This document shows, in pieces, positions 26,874 through 37,170 of a DNA stretch of 64,000 nt (its first letter is position 1; each line of letters begins with the position of its first letter). The stretch covers positions 1 to 64,000 of the forward strand of contig JAHHTU010000003.1 of assembly GCA_020024455.1 (NCBI GenBank), given 5' to 3'. This DNA comes from Anaerotignum sp. GTDB lineage: Bacteria; Bacillota; Clostridia; Lachnospirales; Anaerotignaceae. Under the pieces are notes generated by a model. It worked only from the letters and a program-made list of their open reading frames with translations. It was not told the DNA's origin and ran no database searches. The position numbers and the translations under genes are program-made.

Positions 26874-27535
26874 TGGTTATAACGGTATCCGTAGCCGTAG
26901 ACGGTTTCAATAACAAGCAGTGGCAGTTTTCGACGAATATTTTTAATATAATTATCTACAATACGATCATTCCCAAAGTACTCATCCGACCATACAGCAT
27001 GTAAAAGCTGTTCCCTTGAAATAGCCTGTCCTTTGTGTCGTAAAAAAAACAGAAGAATATCAAATTCTCTGCTGGTAATCTCTACTTTTTCTCCATGATC
27101 CAATAATACCCTTTGTGACAAATTCAATTCATACGGCCCTAAGGGAATCATATTTGTTTTATTCTCTGCCTTAACTGGTTTATGTTGAAATAGCTTATTG
27201 ACACGGAACACCAATTCTGCTGGAAGAAATGGCTTTGCAATATAATCATCACAGCCCAACTCAAATCCAATTACACGGTCGAAGCGATCTCCTTTGGCAG
27301 ATATAATAATCACTGGCGTATGGATGTTTTTCGCTTTCAATGCCTTTAAGATATCCAATCCATTGCCATCAGGCAGCATAATATCTATCACCCATGCAGA
27401 AATGTCGGAATGCAGTTGCGCTTGTGCTTCCATCAAACTCTTGCAGGAAATAACAGAATACCCTTCTTTTTGAAGATAGAATCTCATGAGCTGATTGAGA
27501 TCGGCTTCATCTTCTACAACGCACACACGTATCAT
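26870..27535 (-). CDS. OmpR-family response regulator
   Basis: 221 residues. Receiver (VCVVEDEADLN, phospho-Asp in WVIDIMLPDGNG, Lys in IAKPFLPAEL) and winged-helix output domain (EITSREFDILLFFLRHKG, DNYIKNIRRKL). ATG 27535 lies 9 bases after AAGGTGG; the longer frame adds 20 residues unlike the family. It forms an operon with the kinase and is divergent from the transporter at 27696. Confidence 0.9.
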   Translation of the reverse strand: MIRVCVVEDEADLNQLMRFYLQKEGYSVISCKSLMEAQAQLHSDISAWVIDIMLPDGNGLDILKALKAKNIHTPVIIISAKGDRFDRVIGFELGCDDYIAKPFLPAELVFRVNKLFQHKPVKAENKTNMIPLGPYELNLSQRVLLDHGEKVEITSREFDILLFFLRHKGQAISREQLLHAVWSDEYFGNDRIVDNYIKNIRRKLPLLVIETVYGYGYRYNQ

Positions 27536-27695
27536 ATATTCAGCCCACCTTTTCCAGAATTTTCGTTTTATACATTTTAACACATTTTGACACAATCTTA
27601 CAAGGTCTTTTTATATTTCTAATATATTCCTACTGTATGCTGAAATTGTAAGAAGGGGCAGATATATGTATGTAAACAAGTAAGGAGGAGAGTAT

Positions 27696-29180
27696 ATGAT
27701 GCAAACAAAGCAAAAGCAAAAATTCAAAATGCCAACTTCATTTACAACCATTATTATACTGACGGCGATTGTTGCGGTACTGACATTTTTGATTCCAGCC
27801 GGTCAATATGAATATGTGGATGGTATGCCGGTATCCGGAACATATCAAGTCGTGGAGTCCAATCCACAGGGGCTTTGGGATATCCTACATGCACCTGTTG
27901 CAGGGTTCAAAGGAGCGATTGATATTGTATTGTTTGTTTTGGTTTTGGGTGGATGTTTGGGTGTTCTGTTTGAAACGAAAGCCATTGATGCCGGTCTTTC
28001 CAAGGTAGTTGCCAAACTTAAGGGCAGAGAAAAAATATTGATTCCTATAGTGATGAGTATTTGTTCTATTGGTGGTACGACGTATGGTATGGCTGAAGAA
28101 ACCATTGCATTTTATCCAATTTTGATTCCAGTGCTTCTGGCAGCTGGATATGATGTTGTGACTGGTGTTATGGTTGTATTTCTTGGTGCTGGTGTTGGTA
28201 TCATTGGTGGGATTACCAATCCATTTTCTGTAGGTATTGGTTCCAATCTTGCAGGTATTTCTCTTGGGGATGGTATTATTGCCAGAGTGATTTTGTATTT
28301 AGCCTCTTTAGTGTTTGCAATTTTCTTTGTCATGCATTATGCAGAGAAGGTTCGCAAAGATCCTACAAAATCAATTGTATATGATATTCGAGAAATTACC
28401 AATGCACCCTTCCAAAAAAATCTTGGCGAAGATGTGCCTGAGTTTACAAAAAAGAGAAAGCAAGCGCTTACCATTTTTGGTTTGATGTTTGTATTGATGA
28501 TTATTGCAATCATTCCTTGGGGCAGTAAATTTGATATTCATATTTTTGAAAATCTACATGCAGCCATTATGAATATTCCTGTTTTGGGCAGTATTCTTGG
28601 GCATACCGTACCCCTTGGGGATTGGTTCTTTACGGAAATGACAATGCTGTTTTTGATTGGTGCAGTATTGATTGGTCGTATCTATGGTTTTCGTGAAAAA
28701 AAGATTGTAGAGCTTTTTATCTATGGTGCAAAAGATATTTTGAGCGTTGCGTTGATTCTTGGTGTTGCCAAGGGTTTGTCCATCATTATGACAGATGGTT
28801 TGATTATCGACACCATATTGCATCAAGGCGAAATCCTGCTTTCTAATATCAAGGGTGTGATTTTCCCTGCCATTGCATATATTCTCTACATTCCTATGTC
28901 TTTGTTGATTCCGTCTTCTTCCGGATTACAAACAGCAACCATTCCGATACTTGCGCCATTGGGAGATTTCTTAAATGTTGGGCGTGAATTTATCGTTATG
29001 GCATGTCAGGCAGGAAGTGAAACCATGAACTTCATTTCCCCAACACAGGCAGTTCTGATTGGTGCACTGACACTTGCCAATATCCCTTATGAACGCTGGC
29101 TCAAACATATTTTACCATTTTTCTTTGGTACTATATTGATTACCTGCGTTGTACTGACACTGGGATGTGCATTTTTGTAA
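27696..29180 (+). CDS. YfcC-family (C4-dicarboxylate/amino-acid type) membrane transporter
   Basis: 494 residues with about 12 membrane spans. It begins FKMPTSFTTIIILTAIVAVLTFLIPAGQY, the YfcC/ArcD2 opening, and carries GTTYGMAEETIAFYPILIPV and PSSSGLQTATIPILAPLGD near the substrate path. Relatives are predicted to exchange or import basic amino acids and peptides. It is 42 bases from the opine dehydrogenase-family gene, so it probably brings in or exports that enzyme's substrate or product. AAGGAGG precedes the start. Confidence 0.85.
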   Translation: MMQTKQKQKFKMPTSFTTIIILTAIVAVLTFLIPAGQYEYVDGMPVSGTYQVVESNPQGLWDILHAPVAGFKGAIDIVLFVLVLGGCLGVLFETKAIDAGLSKVVAKLKGREKILIPIVMSICSIGGTTYGMAEETIAFYPILIPVLLAAGYDVVTGVMVVFLGAGVGIIGGITNPFSVGIGSNLAGISLGDGIIARVILYLASLVFAIFFVMHYAEKVRKDPTKSIVYDIREITNAPFQKNLGEDVPEFTKKRKQALTIFGLMFVLMIIAIIPWGSKFDIHIFENLHAAIMNIPVLGSILGHTVPLGDWFFTEMTMLFLIGAVLIGRIYGFREKKIVELFIYGAKDILSVALILGVAKGLSIIMTDGLIIDTILHQGEILLSNIKGVIFPAIAYILYIPMSLLIPSSSGLQTATIPILAPLGDFLNVGREFIVMACQAGSETMNFISPTQAVLIGALTLANIPYERWLKHILPFFFGTILITCVVLTLGCAFL

Positions 29181-29222
29181 AATCATTTTTATTACATAAT
29201 ATTTATAAGGAGGAATATGATT

Positions 29223-30332
29223 ATGAAAATTACTGTTTTTGGTGCGGGTAATGGCGGTCTTACTGCAGCGTATGTTCTTGCAAAAAATGGTCACGATGTT
29301 TGCATTTATGATTCTCCGGATTTCCCTGCACAAATCCATGCTGTGCAAGAAAAAGGTGGCATTACTGCTTTGGAGGAAGACAATGGTGCAAAAATGTTGT
29401 TACCAGGTTTTGCAGAAATCGCAATGGCAACTACAGATGCACAAAAAGCGATGGAGTTTGCTGACACTTATATGATGGTTTGCCCTTCCTTTGCACAAGA
29501 GATTATGTTTTCCTCTATGTTGCCTTATCTGAAAGATGGTGCGAAAGTATTTGTAATTCCTGGAAACTATGGTGGTTTGGTGCTGAATAAAATGTTGCAG
29601 CATTCTGATAAGAGAGGTACAGATGTAACATTTATGGATACCATCAGTCTGCCTTGGGCAACCCGTGCCGTTTCTCCTGCGGTTATCTCTATTATGGGTG
29701 TAAAAGAATTTATGCCTATGAGTGTATTCCCAAAATGCAAACAGACACAAGATATGTTACAATTCATCAAAGATATCTTCCCTACTCCGGTTGAAATTTT
29801 GGATAACCCTGTTGTTGCAGCTTTGGAAAATATCAATTTTGGTGCGCATCCGTTGTTTACTATTTTGAATATGGGGCTGCTGGAAAACTTTGATGGTGGT
29901 TTCAATTTCTACAGCGACTGTTGCTCTACTGCAATTGCAAAGGTAGAAGATGAACTGGATCGGGAACGTCTGAATGTTGGCGAAAGCTTACATTTGCACT
30001 TACGCACAGAATTGGAAGCAATGAATGCCCTTTATGCAAGCGATTGTACTTCCATTTATGAATTCAATCGTGCTTCCAGTGCTCATGGAAAAATCAAAAA
30101 TTCTCCTGCCAATTCTAAGAATCGTTATATCACAGAAGATATTCCTTATCTCTTTGTACCATTTTGTGAATTGGCAAAAATCTGTGGTGTAGAAGTACCT
30201 GCGGCAGAAGCACTCATTACTTTGGCAAACTTCTATAATGATGAGGACTATCGTAAAAGTGGTCGTACATTAGCAAAGATGGGCTTTAATCATTGGACAA
30301 AACAGGAAATTTTAGAATTTTTAGAAGTATAA
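29223..30332 (+). CDS. Octopine/nopaline dehydrogenase-family NAD(P)-dependent enzyme
   Basis: 369 residues. N-terminal Rossmann fold with MKITVFGAGNGGLTAAYVLA and a C-terminal opine-dehydrogenase helical domain containing the NINFGAHPLFTILNMG segment, whose Asn-His pattern is typical of the catalytic site. The family reductively joins an amino acid to a keto acid or splits the product. ATG 29223 lies 9 bases from AAGGAGG, and ATG 29217 only 3. Coupled to the YfcC-type transporter; an opine or related imino-acid dimer as substrate is inference. Confidence 0.82.
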   Translation: MKITVFGAGNGGLTAAYVLAKNGHDVCIYDSPDFPAQIHAVQEKGGITALEEDNGAKMLLPGFAEIAMATTDAQKAMEFADTYMMVCPSFAQEIMFSSMLPYLKDGAKVFVIPGNYGGLVLNKMLQHSDKRGTDVTFMDTISLPWATRAVSPAVISIMGVKEFMPMSVFPKCKQTQDMLQFIKDIFPTPVEILDNPVVAALENINFGAHPLFTILNMGLLENFDGGFNFYSDCCSTAIAKVEDELDRERLNVGESLHLHLRTELEAMNALYASDCTSIYEFNRASSAHGKIKNSPANSKNRYITEDIPYLFVPFCELAKICGVEVPAAEALITLANFYNDEDYRKSGRTLAKMGFNHWTKQEILEFLEV

Positions 30333-30462
30333 GGTTTGGCTCTTTTATATCCATAGCTCAAAAGGCTGCTATCTTGGTTTTCGTACATAATGTATCAATA
30401 AGCTACCATGTGACGATATGATTGCTGTAGCTTGACGAAATACGATACTGCCTATTTCAAGT

Positions 30463-30526
30463 AAAAACCTCCTATACAATATATGTTTTGTATTGCAAAA
30501 GACATAAGAATGTATAGGAGGTTTTT
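30463..30526 (+). terminator. Terminator after the opine-type dehydrogenase
   Basis: A 16-bp perfect stem, AAAAACCTCCTATACA (30463-30478) with TGTATAGGAGGTTTTT (30511-30526). The loop can form a smaller inner hairpin. Confidence 0.85.
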
Positions 30527-30710
30527 CTATCCATCATTTGTAGTATGTATCTGACTGCAATATGTACAGTGCTACCTGTAGCAATACAGAACACAGAAAG
30601 CGACAATATGAAGCCATCAAAGTGTGATATAAATAAAAATATATGATAAAAAAGATGATCTAGGGATCTTTCCGGATATACTATGAATATCCAATAACTT
30701 TGCAAAACAA

Positions 30711-30734
30711 AAAGCCTTGATTGCTCAAGGCTTT
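30711..30734 (-). terminator. Terminator of the tRNA-Ser gene
   Basis: On the minus strand, AAAGCCTTGA pairs with TCAAGGCTTT over a 4-base loop, and TTTTTGTTTT follows. Confidence 0.85.
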
Positions 30735-30739
30735 CCAAG

Positions 30740-30827
30740 CGGAGACGGTGGGATTCGAACCCACGGACGGTTTGACCCGTCAAACGATTTCGAGTCGCTC
30801 TCGTTATGACCACTTCGATACGTCTCC
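30740..30827 (-). tRNA. tRNA-Ser (anticodon CGA)
   Basis: 88 bases. The acceptor stem GGAGACG pairs with CGTCTCC, there is a long class II variable arm (GACGGGTCAAACCGTC), and the T arm reads GTGGGTTCGAATCCCAC. The anticodon loop CTCGAAA gives CGA, reading UCG. The CCA end is not encoded. Confidence 0.93.
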
Positions 30828-31089
30828 ATATGCAATGATTCATATAAAATTGCTTACATAGTATATCAAGAAATACCGAAAAAAGCAAGTTATATTTTTT
30901 ACAAATAAAATATCATGACACGTATTATGAAAAAATTCTGCATTTGTTACATAAACAATGATTTTTCGCATAAAAATGCGAACATTTTTTCTCTTTTCTC
31001 TTTGTTCCCATTGACACTTTTGAAAAATGCTTGTAAAGTAATGATGATTCATATAGAAACAGAATAAAAAATAGTATGGAGGAACACCC

Positions 31090-33057
31090 ATGCAAAAAAC
31101 AAAATATAACAACGAAAGCATTACCTCTCTGAAAGGGGCAGATCGGGTACGATTGCGTCCAGGTGTCATTTTTGGTTCGGATGGTTTAGAGGGATGTGAA
31201 CATGCTGTATTTGAAATTCTCTCAAATTCCATTGATGAGGCGAGAGAGGGATATGGAAACAAAATAGAAGTCATACGCTACAAAGATCAATCCATATTGA
31301 TTCGAGATTATGGTCGAGGCATCCCTGTGGACTACAACCCAAAGGAAGAACGCTACAACTGGGAATTGGTTTTTTGTGAGTTGTATGCAGGTGGTAAATA
31401 TCAAAACAATTCTGGTGAAAACTATGAATTTAGTTTGGGCTTAAATGGCTTGGGTACTTGTGCAACACAGTATGCTTCTGCGTATATGGATGCCATTATT
31501 TACCGAGATGGCATACGCTATGATTTACATTTTGAAAAAGGTGAAAATATTGGTGGTTTGATGAAAGAGTCTACCAAACAAACACAGACTGGAACGCAAA
31601 TTCGTTGGCTTCCGGATAGAGATGTTTTTACGGATATTGCAATCCCCCTTTCTTATTTTCAGGAAATGCTCAAAAGACAAGCCATTGTCAATGCTGGCTT
31701 GACGTTTGAATTATATGACGAAGAAAGTGATGAAACATTTGTTTATGTTTATGAAAATGGTATCAAGGACTATCTTTCTGAATTGGTAGAAAACACTTCT
31801 TTGACCGGAGTACAATATTTGCAGCAGGAAACACAAGGCAGAGATCGTGAAGATAAACCAGAGTATAAATTAAAGTTTGAAACAGCCTTTTGTTTCAACA
31901 ATCAAGTTCATTTGCTTGAATATTATCACAACTCAAGCTTTTTGGAATATGGCGGCGCACCTGACAAAGCAGTGCGCAGTGCTTTTGTTTCGGCAATTGA
32001 TAAATATTTGAAAACAAACAATCTCTATAAGAAAGACGAAAAAAAAATCACATTTTCAGATGTCGAAGATAGCTTGGTGTTGGTCATCAATTCTTTTTCT
32101 ACCATTACCAGCTATGAAAATCAAACAAAAAAATCCATTACCAATAAATTTATACAAGAGGCATTGACCGAATTTTTCCGTGAACAGTTGGAAATTTATT
32201 TTATTGAAAACAAACTGGAAGCTGATAAAATCGCATCGCAAATTCTGGCAAATAAACGAAGTCGTGAAACCGCAGAAAAAACACGGGTTTCCATTCGCAA
32301 AAAATTAACTGGCTCTTTGGATATGAATAATCGTGTAGAAAAATTTGTGAATTGTCGTACCAAAGATGTTAGCAGACGTGAGATTTATATTGTAGAAGGT
32401 GATTCAGCACTCGGTTCCTGTAAACAGGGACGAGATGCAGAGTTTCAGGCAATCATCCCCATACGAGGCAAAATATTGAATTGTCTGAAAGCGGATTACA
32501 ACAAAATTTTTCATAACGATATCATCACAGATTTATTGAAAGTTCTGGGTTGTGGTGTGGAAATCAAATCAAAGCATACTGCAAATCTCAATTCCTTTGA
32601 TATCAATCAGCTGCGTTGGAGCAAAATCATACTTTGTACCGATGCGGATGTAGATGGTTTTCAGATTCGCACATTGCTTCTAACCATGCTCTATCGTTTG
32701 GTTCCAACATTGATTGAGGAAAAAAAGGTATATATTGCAGAATCTCCATTATATGAAATTATCCATGGCAAGGATACGTATTTCGCTTATTCTGATGCAG
32801 AAAAAACAAATATACTCAGCAAATTGAAAGGAAAAGTGAAAATCAACCGTTCCAAAGGTCTGGGGGAAAACCAGCCTGAAATGATGTGGCAGACGACAAT
32901 GAACCCTGAAAGCAGACGACTTATCCTTGTGACTCCGGATGATGTGGAACGCACACAGGAAATGTTTGAATTGTTACTGGGTGAAAATCTCTCAGGCAGA
33001 AAGGAATTTATTGCAGAAGAAGGTTACAAATACCTTGAATTGACAGATATTAGCTAA
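31090..33057 (+). CDS. Type II topoisomerase B subunit (ParE/GyrB-like)
   Basis: 655 residues. GHKL ATPase domain (EILSNSIDEAREG, DYGRGIPV, GLNGLGTCATQYAS), then a TOPRIM domain (IVEGDSALGSCKQGRDAEFQ and CTDADVDGFQI with the Mg-binding Asp pair). The usual GDSAGGS is GDSALGS here, which sets it off from the housekeeping GyrB. It pairs with the A subunit 13 bases downstream to form a DNA gyrase or topoisomerase IV-like enzyme. GGAGGAACACCC precedes the ATG. Confidence 0.9.
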   Translation: MQKTKYNNESITSLKGADRVRLRPGVIFGSDGLEGCEHAVFEILSNSIDEAREGYGNKIEVIRYKDQSILIRDYGRGIPVDYNPKEERYNWELVFCELYAGGKYQNNSGENYEFSLGLNGLGTCATQYASAYMDAIIYRDGIRYDLHFEKGENIGGLMKESTKQTQTGTQIRWLPDRDVFTDIAIPLSYFQEMLKRQAIVNAGLTFELYDEESDETFVYVYENGIKDYLSELVENTSLTGVQYLQQETQGRDREDKPEYKLKFETAFCFNNQVHLLEYYHNSSFLEYGGAPDKAVRSAFVSAIDKYLKTNNLYKKDEKKITFSDVEDSLVLVINSFSTITSYENQTKKSITNKFIQEALTEFFREQLEIYFIENKLEADKIASQILANKRSRETAEKTRVSIRKKLTGSLDMNNRVEKFVNCRTKDVSRREIYIVEGDSALGSCKQGRDAEFQAIIPIRGKILNCLKADYNKIFHNDIITDLLKVLGCGVEIKSKHTANLNSFDINQLRWSKIILCTDADVDGFQIRTLLLTMLYRLVPTLIEEKKVYIAESPLYEIIHGKDTYFAYSDAEKTNILSKLKGKVKINRSKGLGENQPEMMWQTTMNPESRRLILVTPDDVERTQEMFELLLGENLSGRKEFIAEEGYKYLELTDIS

Positions 33058-33070
33058 GGGAGGTGGACAT

Positions 33071-35302
33071 ATGGCAAAAAAGAAAACAACAACGGTGTAT
33101 CATGATAATTTTATTCAGGAACAAAAGATTACACAAACATTAGAGCAAAACTATATGCCTTATGCAATGAGCGTCATCGTATCCCGTGCAATTCCTGAAA
33201 TTGATGGATTTAAGCCTTCTCATCGTAAACTGCTTTATACCATGTATGATATGGGATTGCTGCGTAAGGATCGGACAAAATCTACCAATGTTGTTGGTCA
33301 GACAATGAAGCTCAATCCGCATGGGGATGCTGCAATTTATGAAACATTGGTACGTTTGACAGAGGGCAATGGTGCATTGCTTACTCCCTTTATTGATTCC
33401 AAGGGGAACTTTGGTAAGCAGTATTCCCGTGATATGGCATATGCAGCATCTCGTTACACAGAAGTAAAACTTGCTGCTATCTGTAACGAAGTTTTTGCAG
33501 ATATAGATAAAAATACGGTGGATTTTATGGATAACTATGATGGATCCATGCAAGAACCATTGTTGCTTCCTACCACATTCCCCAATATCCTTGCAAATCC
33601 GAATATTGGGATTGCAGTTGGTATGGCAAGTTCTATTTGCAGTTTTAATCTTGCTGAGCTTTGTGAGGCAACGGTTGCATATATCAAAAATCCAGATGTA
33701 TCGCTTTGCGATATATTGCCTGCCCCTGATTTTTCTACAGGTGGTCAGTTTGTATATCAAAAAAAAGAACTGGAGCAAATTTATAAAACAGGTCGTGGCA
33801 GCTTTAAGCTGCGTGCAAAATATCGTTTTGATGCAAAACAAAATTGTATTGAGGTCTATGAAATTCCGTATAGCACCAATATCGAAAGCATCATTGATAA
33901 AATCATTGCACTGGTAAAATCAGGAAAAATAAAGGAAATTACAGATGTGCGAGATGAAACCGATTTACACGGTCTAAAAATCACAATAGATATTAGAAAA
34001 GGTACAGATGCAGATTTACTCATGCATAAGCTTTACGCCTTGACACCGTTATCCGATAGCTTCAGCTGTAATTTTAATATCCTGATACATGGACGTCCTA
34101 TGACACTTGGGATTGATGGTATACTGGCGCATTGGCTAGAATTTCGTATGGAATCCATTCGTCGGCAGCTGGCATTTGATATTGCAAAGAAAACAGAAAA
34201 ATACCATCTTTTACAAGGGCTTGCGATGATACTATTGGATATTGACAAAGCCATTTCCATCATACGCAATACAGAGCAAGAGAGCAAAGTTGTTCCAAAT
34301 CTGATGGATGGCTTTGCGATTGATCAGGTGCAGGCGGAATATATTGGTGAAATGAAACTACGTAACATCAATAAGGAATATATCCTAAAACGTACACAGG
34401 AAATGCAAATCTTGGAAAAAGAAATCAAAAAAGATCAAGAAACACTGGAAAGCGATACAAAAATAAAAACTTTGATCTGCCATCAGCTCAGAGCAGTTGG
34501 AAAAAAATATGGCAAGCCCAGATTAACAGAAATCATACAAGCAGAAGAAATCGAAACTCCAAGCAAAGAAGACTTTATTGAGGATTACGGCATTCATCTT
34601 TTTTTGACAAAGGAAAACTATTTCAAAAAAATATCCTCAGCTTCTTTACGTTTTTCCAGCGAGCAAAAATTAAAAGAAGAAGACAGCATTGTACAAGAGA
34701 TGGAAACTACCAATCGCTGTGATATTCTGTTGTTTTCCAATCAGTGTAACGTTTATAAGCTAAAGGCAGCAGATATTGCAGATACCAAAGCAAGTATGAT
34801 GGGTGAATACCTAGATAATCTTCTAGATATGGAGCCAAATGAAAAAATTATCTATATGACGACCACGCTGGACTATAGTGGATTTATGGTATTCTTCTTT
34901 GAGAATGGAAAAGGTGTTAAAGTACAGCTTTCTGCCTACGCCACAAAAACAAAGCGCAAAAAACTGATTCATGCATATTCTTCCCGTTCTGCGCTTGTAT
35001 ATATGGAAAAGTTGGATGAGGATCAAGAATATCTCTTGATGCGCAATCAAGACAAAGCTTCTGTGGTGCATACAGCATTGTTGCCAATTGCTGCATCCAA
35101 GAATGCTGCTGGTATACAACTCTTTACATTGAAAAAAAATAGTGCAATTTCTATGGTATGTCCGGTAAAAGATTTTCAGACAGATGATTTGGATTATTAC
35201 AGAACACAGAAAGTACCAACTACAGGGCATTTTATACAGGAAAAAGACAAACGCAGCAACATACAAATAGATCAAATGTATCTACCGGAAACATCTGAAT
35301 AA
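33071..35302 (+). CDS. Type II topoisomerase A subunit (ParC/GyrA-like)
   Basis: 743 residues. Breakage-reunion domain with MPYAMSVIVSRAIPEIDGFKPSHRKLLYTM, the catalytic Tyr in SRYTEVKLAAIC near residue 130, a coiled coil (~430-480) and a C-terminal region (~500-730) that could form a short beta-pinwheel. No GyrA box is evident, which favours topoisomerase IV over gyrase. In operon with the B subunit; ribosome site GGGAGGTGG. Confidence 0.9.
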   Translation: MAKKKTTTVYHDNFIQEQKITQTLEQNYMPYAMSVIVSRAIPEIDGFKPSHRKLLYTMYDMGLLRKDRTKSTNVVGQTMKLNPHGDAAIYETLVRLTEGNGALLTPFIDSKGNFGKQYSRDMAYAASRYTEVKLAAICNEVFADIDKNTVDFMDNYDGSMQEPLLLPTTFPNILANPNIGIAVGMASSICSFNLAELCEATVAYIKNPDVSLCDILPAPDFSTGGQFVYQKKELEQIYKTGRGSFKLRAKYRFDAKQNCIEVYEIPYSTNIESIIDKIIALVKSGKIKEITDVRDETDLHGLKITIDIRKGTDADLLMHKLYALTPLSDSFSCNFNILIHGRPMTLGIDGILAHWLEFRMESIRRQLAFDIAKKTEKYHLLQGLAMILLDIDKAISIIRNTEQESKVVPNLMDGFAIDQVQAEYIGEMKLRNINKEYILKRTQEMQILEKEIKKDQETLESDTKIKTLICHQLRAVGKKYGKPRLTEIIQAEEIETPSKEDFIEDYGIHLFLTKENYFKKISSASLRFSSEQKLKEEDSIVQEMETTNRCDILLFSNQCNVYKLKAADIADTKASMMGEYLDNLLDMEPNEKIIYMTTTLDYSGFMVFFFENGKGVKVQLSAYATKTKRKKLIHAYSSRSALVYMEKLDEDQEYLLMRNQDKASVVHTALLPIAASKNAAGIQLFTLKKNSAISMVCPVKDFQTDDLDYYRTQKVPTTGHFIQEKDKRSNIQIDQMYLPETSE

Positions 35303-35325
35303 TATATGTTCCATTATGCCATGCT

Positions 35326-35353
35326 CCAAAGCCTTTTGGCTTTGGGGTATTTT
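35326..35353 (+). terminator. Terminator of the topoisomerase operon
   Basis: CCAAAGCC (35326-35333) pairs with GGCTTTGG (35338-35345) over TTTT, and a T-rich run follows. Confidence 0.8.
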
Positions 35354-35619
35354 TATATATCATAATTTTCAGTTTTACAAGCACGATACTTTCTTTTTTT
35401 TCATTTTCTGTGTATAATAGTAGAAAATCCCATATTGTATATCAATTATAAAAAAATATACCTATTTTACAGATGTCTTATGAGATAATATTCACTTTTA
35501 TCTACAAAAATGGACAGAAATAGGCAGGCTATAGAGAAAATATCGTATGATTCATCTGATTGACATTAAATGGATCTATGACGCAATCCATGGATAATAT
35601 GCCTATGAAGGAGGTTCGC
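35354..35619. other. Upstream region of the second kdpDE-like operon
   Basis: AT-rich, with no frame of its own. It should contain the promoter of the kinase gene, but I see no clean -35/-10 pair that I would defend. Confidence 0.4.
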
Positions 35620-37170
35620 ATGAAGCGTACACTGAAACATTGGAGTTCGCATTTTTCAAAAATACTATATGATTTATGTAAAACAATTCTTATATTTTTG
35701 ATTGCTACAACTTTTGCACTCTGCTTGAGAGAAGCGGATGTGATGAGTGACAATATTTTTGGGGTATATATGCTTGCTGTAGCTATTATTTCCTCTGTTA
35801 CAAGTGGATATTTTTGGGGAATTTTGGCATCGTTTTGCGGTGTTGTTGGTGTGAATTTCTTTTTCACATTTCCATATTTTGCACTGAATTTTACACTGTC
35901 AGGCTATCCTGTAACATTTGCAATTTTGTTACTGATGTCCATACTCACAAGTGCCTTAACTGCGAAAGTTAAGCAAGCAGCATTGCTTTCTTCTTGGCGT
36001 GAACAGCGTGCAAAAACATTAAATTTAATGAGTAAGGAATTACTGAGTGCCAAAAATTTAGACGAAATTTTACAAATCACATTAGAAAGTCTGCATGATG
36101 TCAATCGTTGTAGCGTCGTACTGTACATCAATTCCCCACTCGCTCCGGAAAAACATATGAAAAAATTTCTCTGCGAAAAAGATGAAGCCATATTAGAAAG
36201 TATATTGGAAAAACAAGTGGCAGAAGAAGCCTTCCAAACGGGAGAAATGACAGGGATGCGCTCTGAGGAAAGCACACAAAACTGTTTGGGTACTTATATT
36301 CCGATTTCCAAGCAGGATCAGATCTATGGTGTATTGGGGCTGTTGTTTTCCAAGAATACATACATACAGGAAGAAGCGCTGCAATTTTCCAATCTTATGG
36401 CGATGCAGACAGCGCTTGCCATTGATCGTCAGGAAATCGTAGATCATGCACAAAAAATATTATTGGAAAAAGAAAAAGAAAATATGCGCAGCAACCTTTT
36501 ACGGGCAATTTCACATGATTTACGTACACCCCTTACCTGCATCCTTGGCTCTACTGCTACATTACAGGATACCGAGCATCCGCTATCTGAAGAAACAAAA
36601 TCACGGCTTTTGAGCGATATTTATCATGATTCAGAATGGTTGATTCAGATGGTAGAAAATTTACTTTCTGTCACAAAAATCAGTGGTGAAGGTACAAAGC
36701 TCAAAAAGCAAGATGAGGTTGTAGAGGAAATTGTTGCAGAATCTGTTGCCAAAATACAAAAAAGATTTCCCAATGCAGAAATTCGTGTACGTGTACCAGA
36801 GGAATTGCTTTTGGTTCCAATGGATGCTATGCTTATTGAGCAAGTGCTCATTAATTTAATGGAAAATGCCATCAGACATTCTGGATCACAAAAAGCAATT
36901 TATTTGACCGTCAAATGTTTATGGAAACGTGTATACTTCTCTGTATTAGATCAAGGTATTGGGATCGAAGAAGAACGGCTGCCACATATTTTTGACGGTA
37001 CCACAAACAGCAAATCCACCGATTCTTCGAGAGGCTTGGGAATTGGTCTGCCAATTTGCAAATCCATTATCACAGCACATGGTGGTGAAATATCAGCAAA
37101 CAACAATGAAAATGGTGGTGCAAACTTCACTTTTGTACTACCACAGGAAGGAGCGGACGAACATGTATAA
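35620..37170 (+). CDS. KdpD-related sensor histidine kinase lacking the cytoplasmic KdpD sensor domain
   Basis: About 516 residues. It begins directly with four close membrane spans of the DUF4118 type (~20-115), then a GAF-like domain (~145-285), HisKA with AISHDLRTPLTCILGS and HATPase (NLMENAIRHS, GLGIGLPICKSI). It matches the C-terminal half of the KdpD at 10.4-13.0 kb but has no Walker A/stress-protein N-terminus. ATG 35620 follows AAGGAGG. It may sense turgor or K+ without c-di-AMP input; this is inference. Confidence 0.88.
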   Translation: MKRTLKHWSSHFSKILYDLCKTILIFLIATTFALCLREADVMSDNIFGVYMLAVAIISSVTSGYFWGILASFCGVVGVNFFFTFPYFALNFTLSGYPVTFAILLLMSILTSALTAKVKQAALLSSWREQRAKTLNLMSKELLSAKNLDEILQITLESLHDVNRCSVVLYINSPLAPEKHMKKFLCEKDEAILESILEKQVAEEAFQTGEMTGMRSEESTQNCLGTYIPISKQDQIYGVLGLLFSKNTYIQEEALQFSNLMAMQTALAIDRQEIVDHAQKILLEKEKENMRSNLLRAISHDLRTPLTCILGSTATLQDTEHPLSEETKSRLLSDIYHDSEWLIQMVENLLSVTKISGEGTKLKKQDEVVEEIVAESVAKIQKRFPNAEIRVRVPEELLLVPMDAMLIEQVLINLMENAIRHSGSQKAIYLTVKCLWKRVYFSVLDQGIGIEEERLPHIFDGTTNSKSTDSSRGLGIGLPICKSIITAHGGEISANNNENGGANFTFVLPQEGADEHV

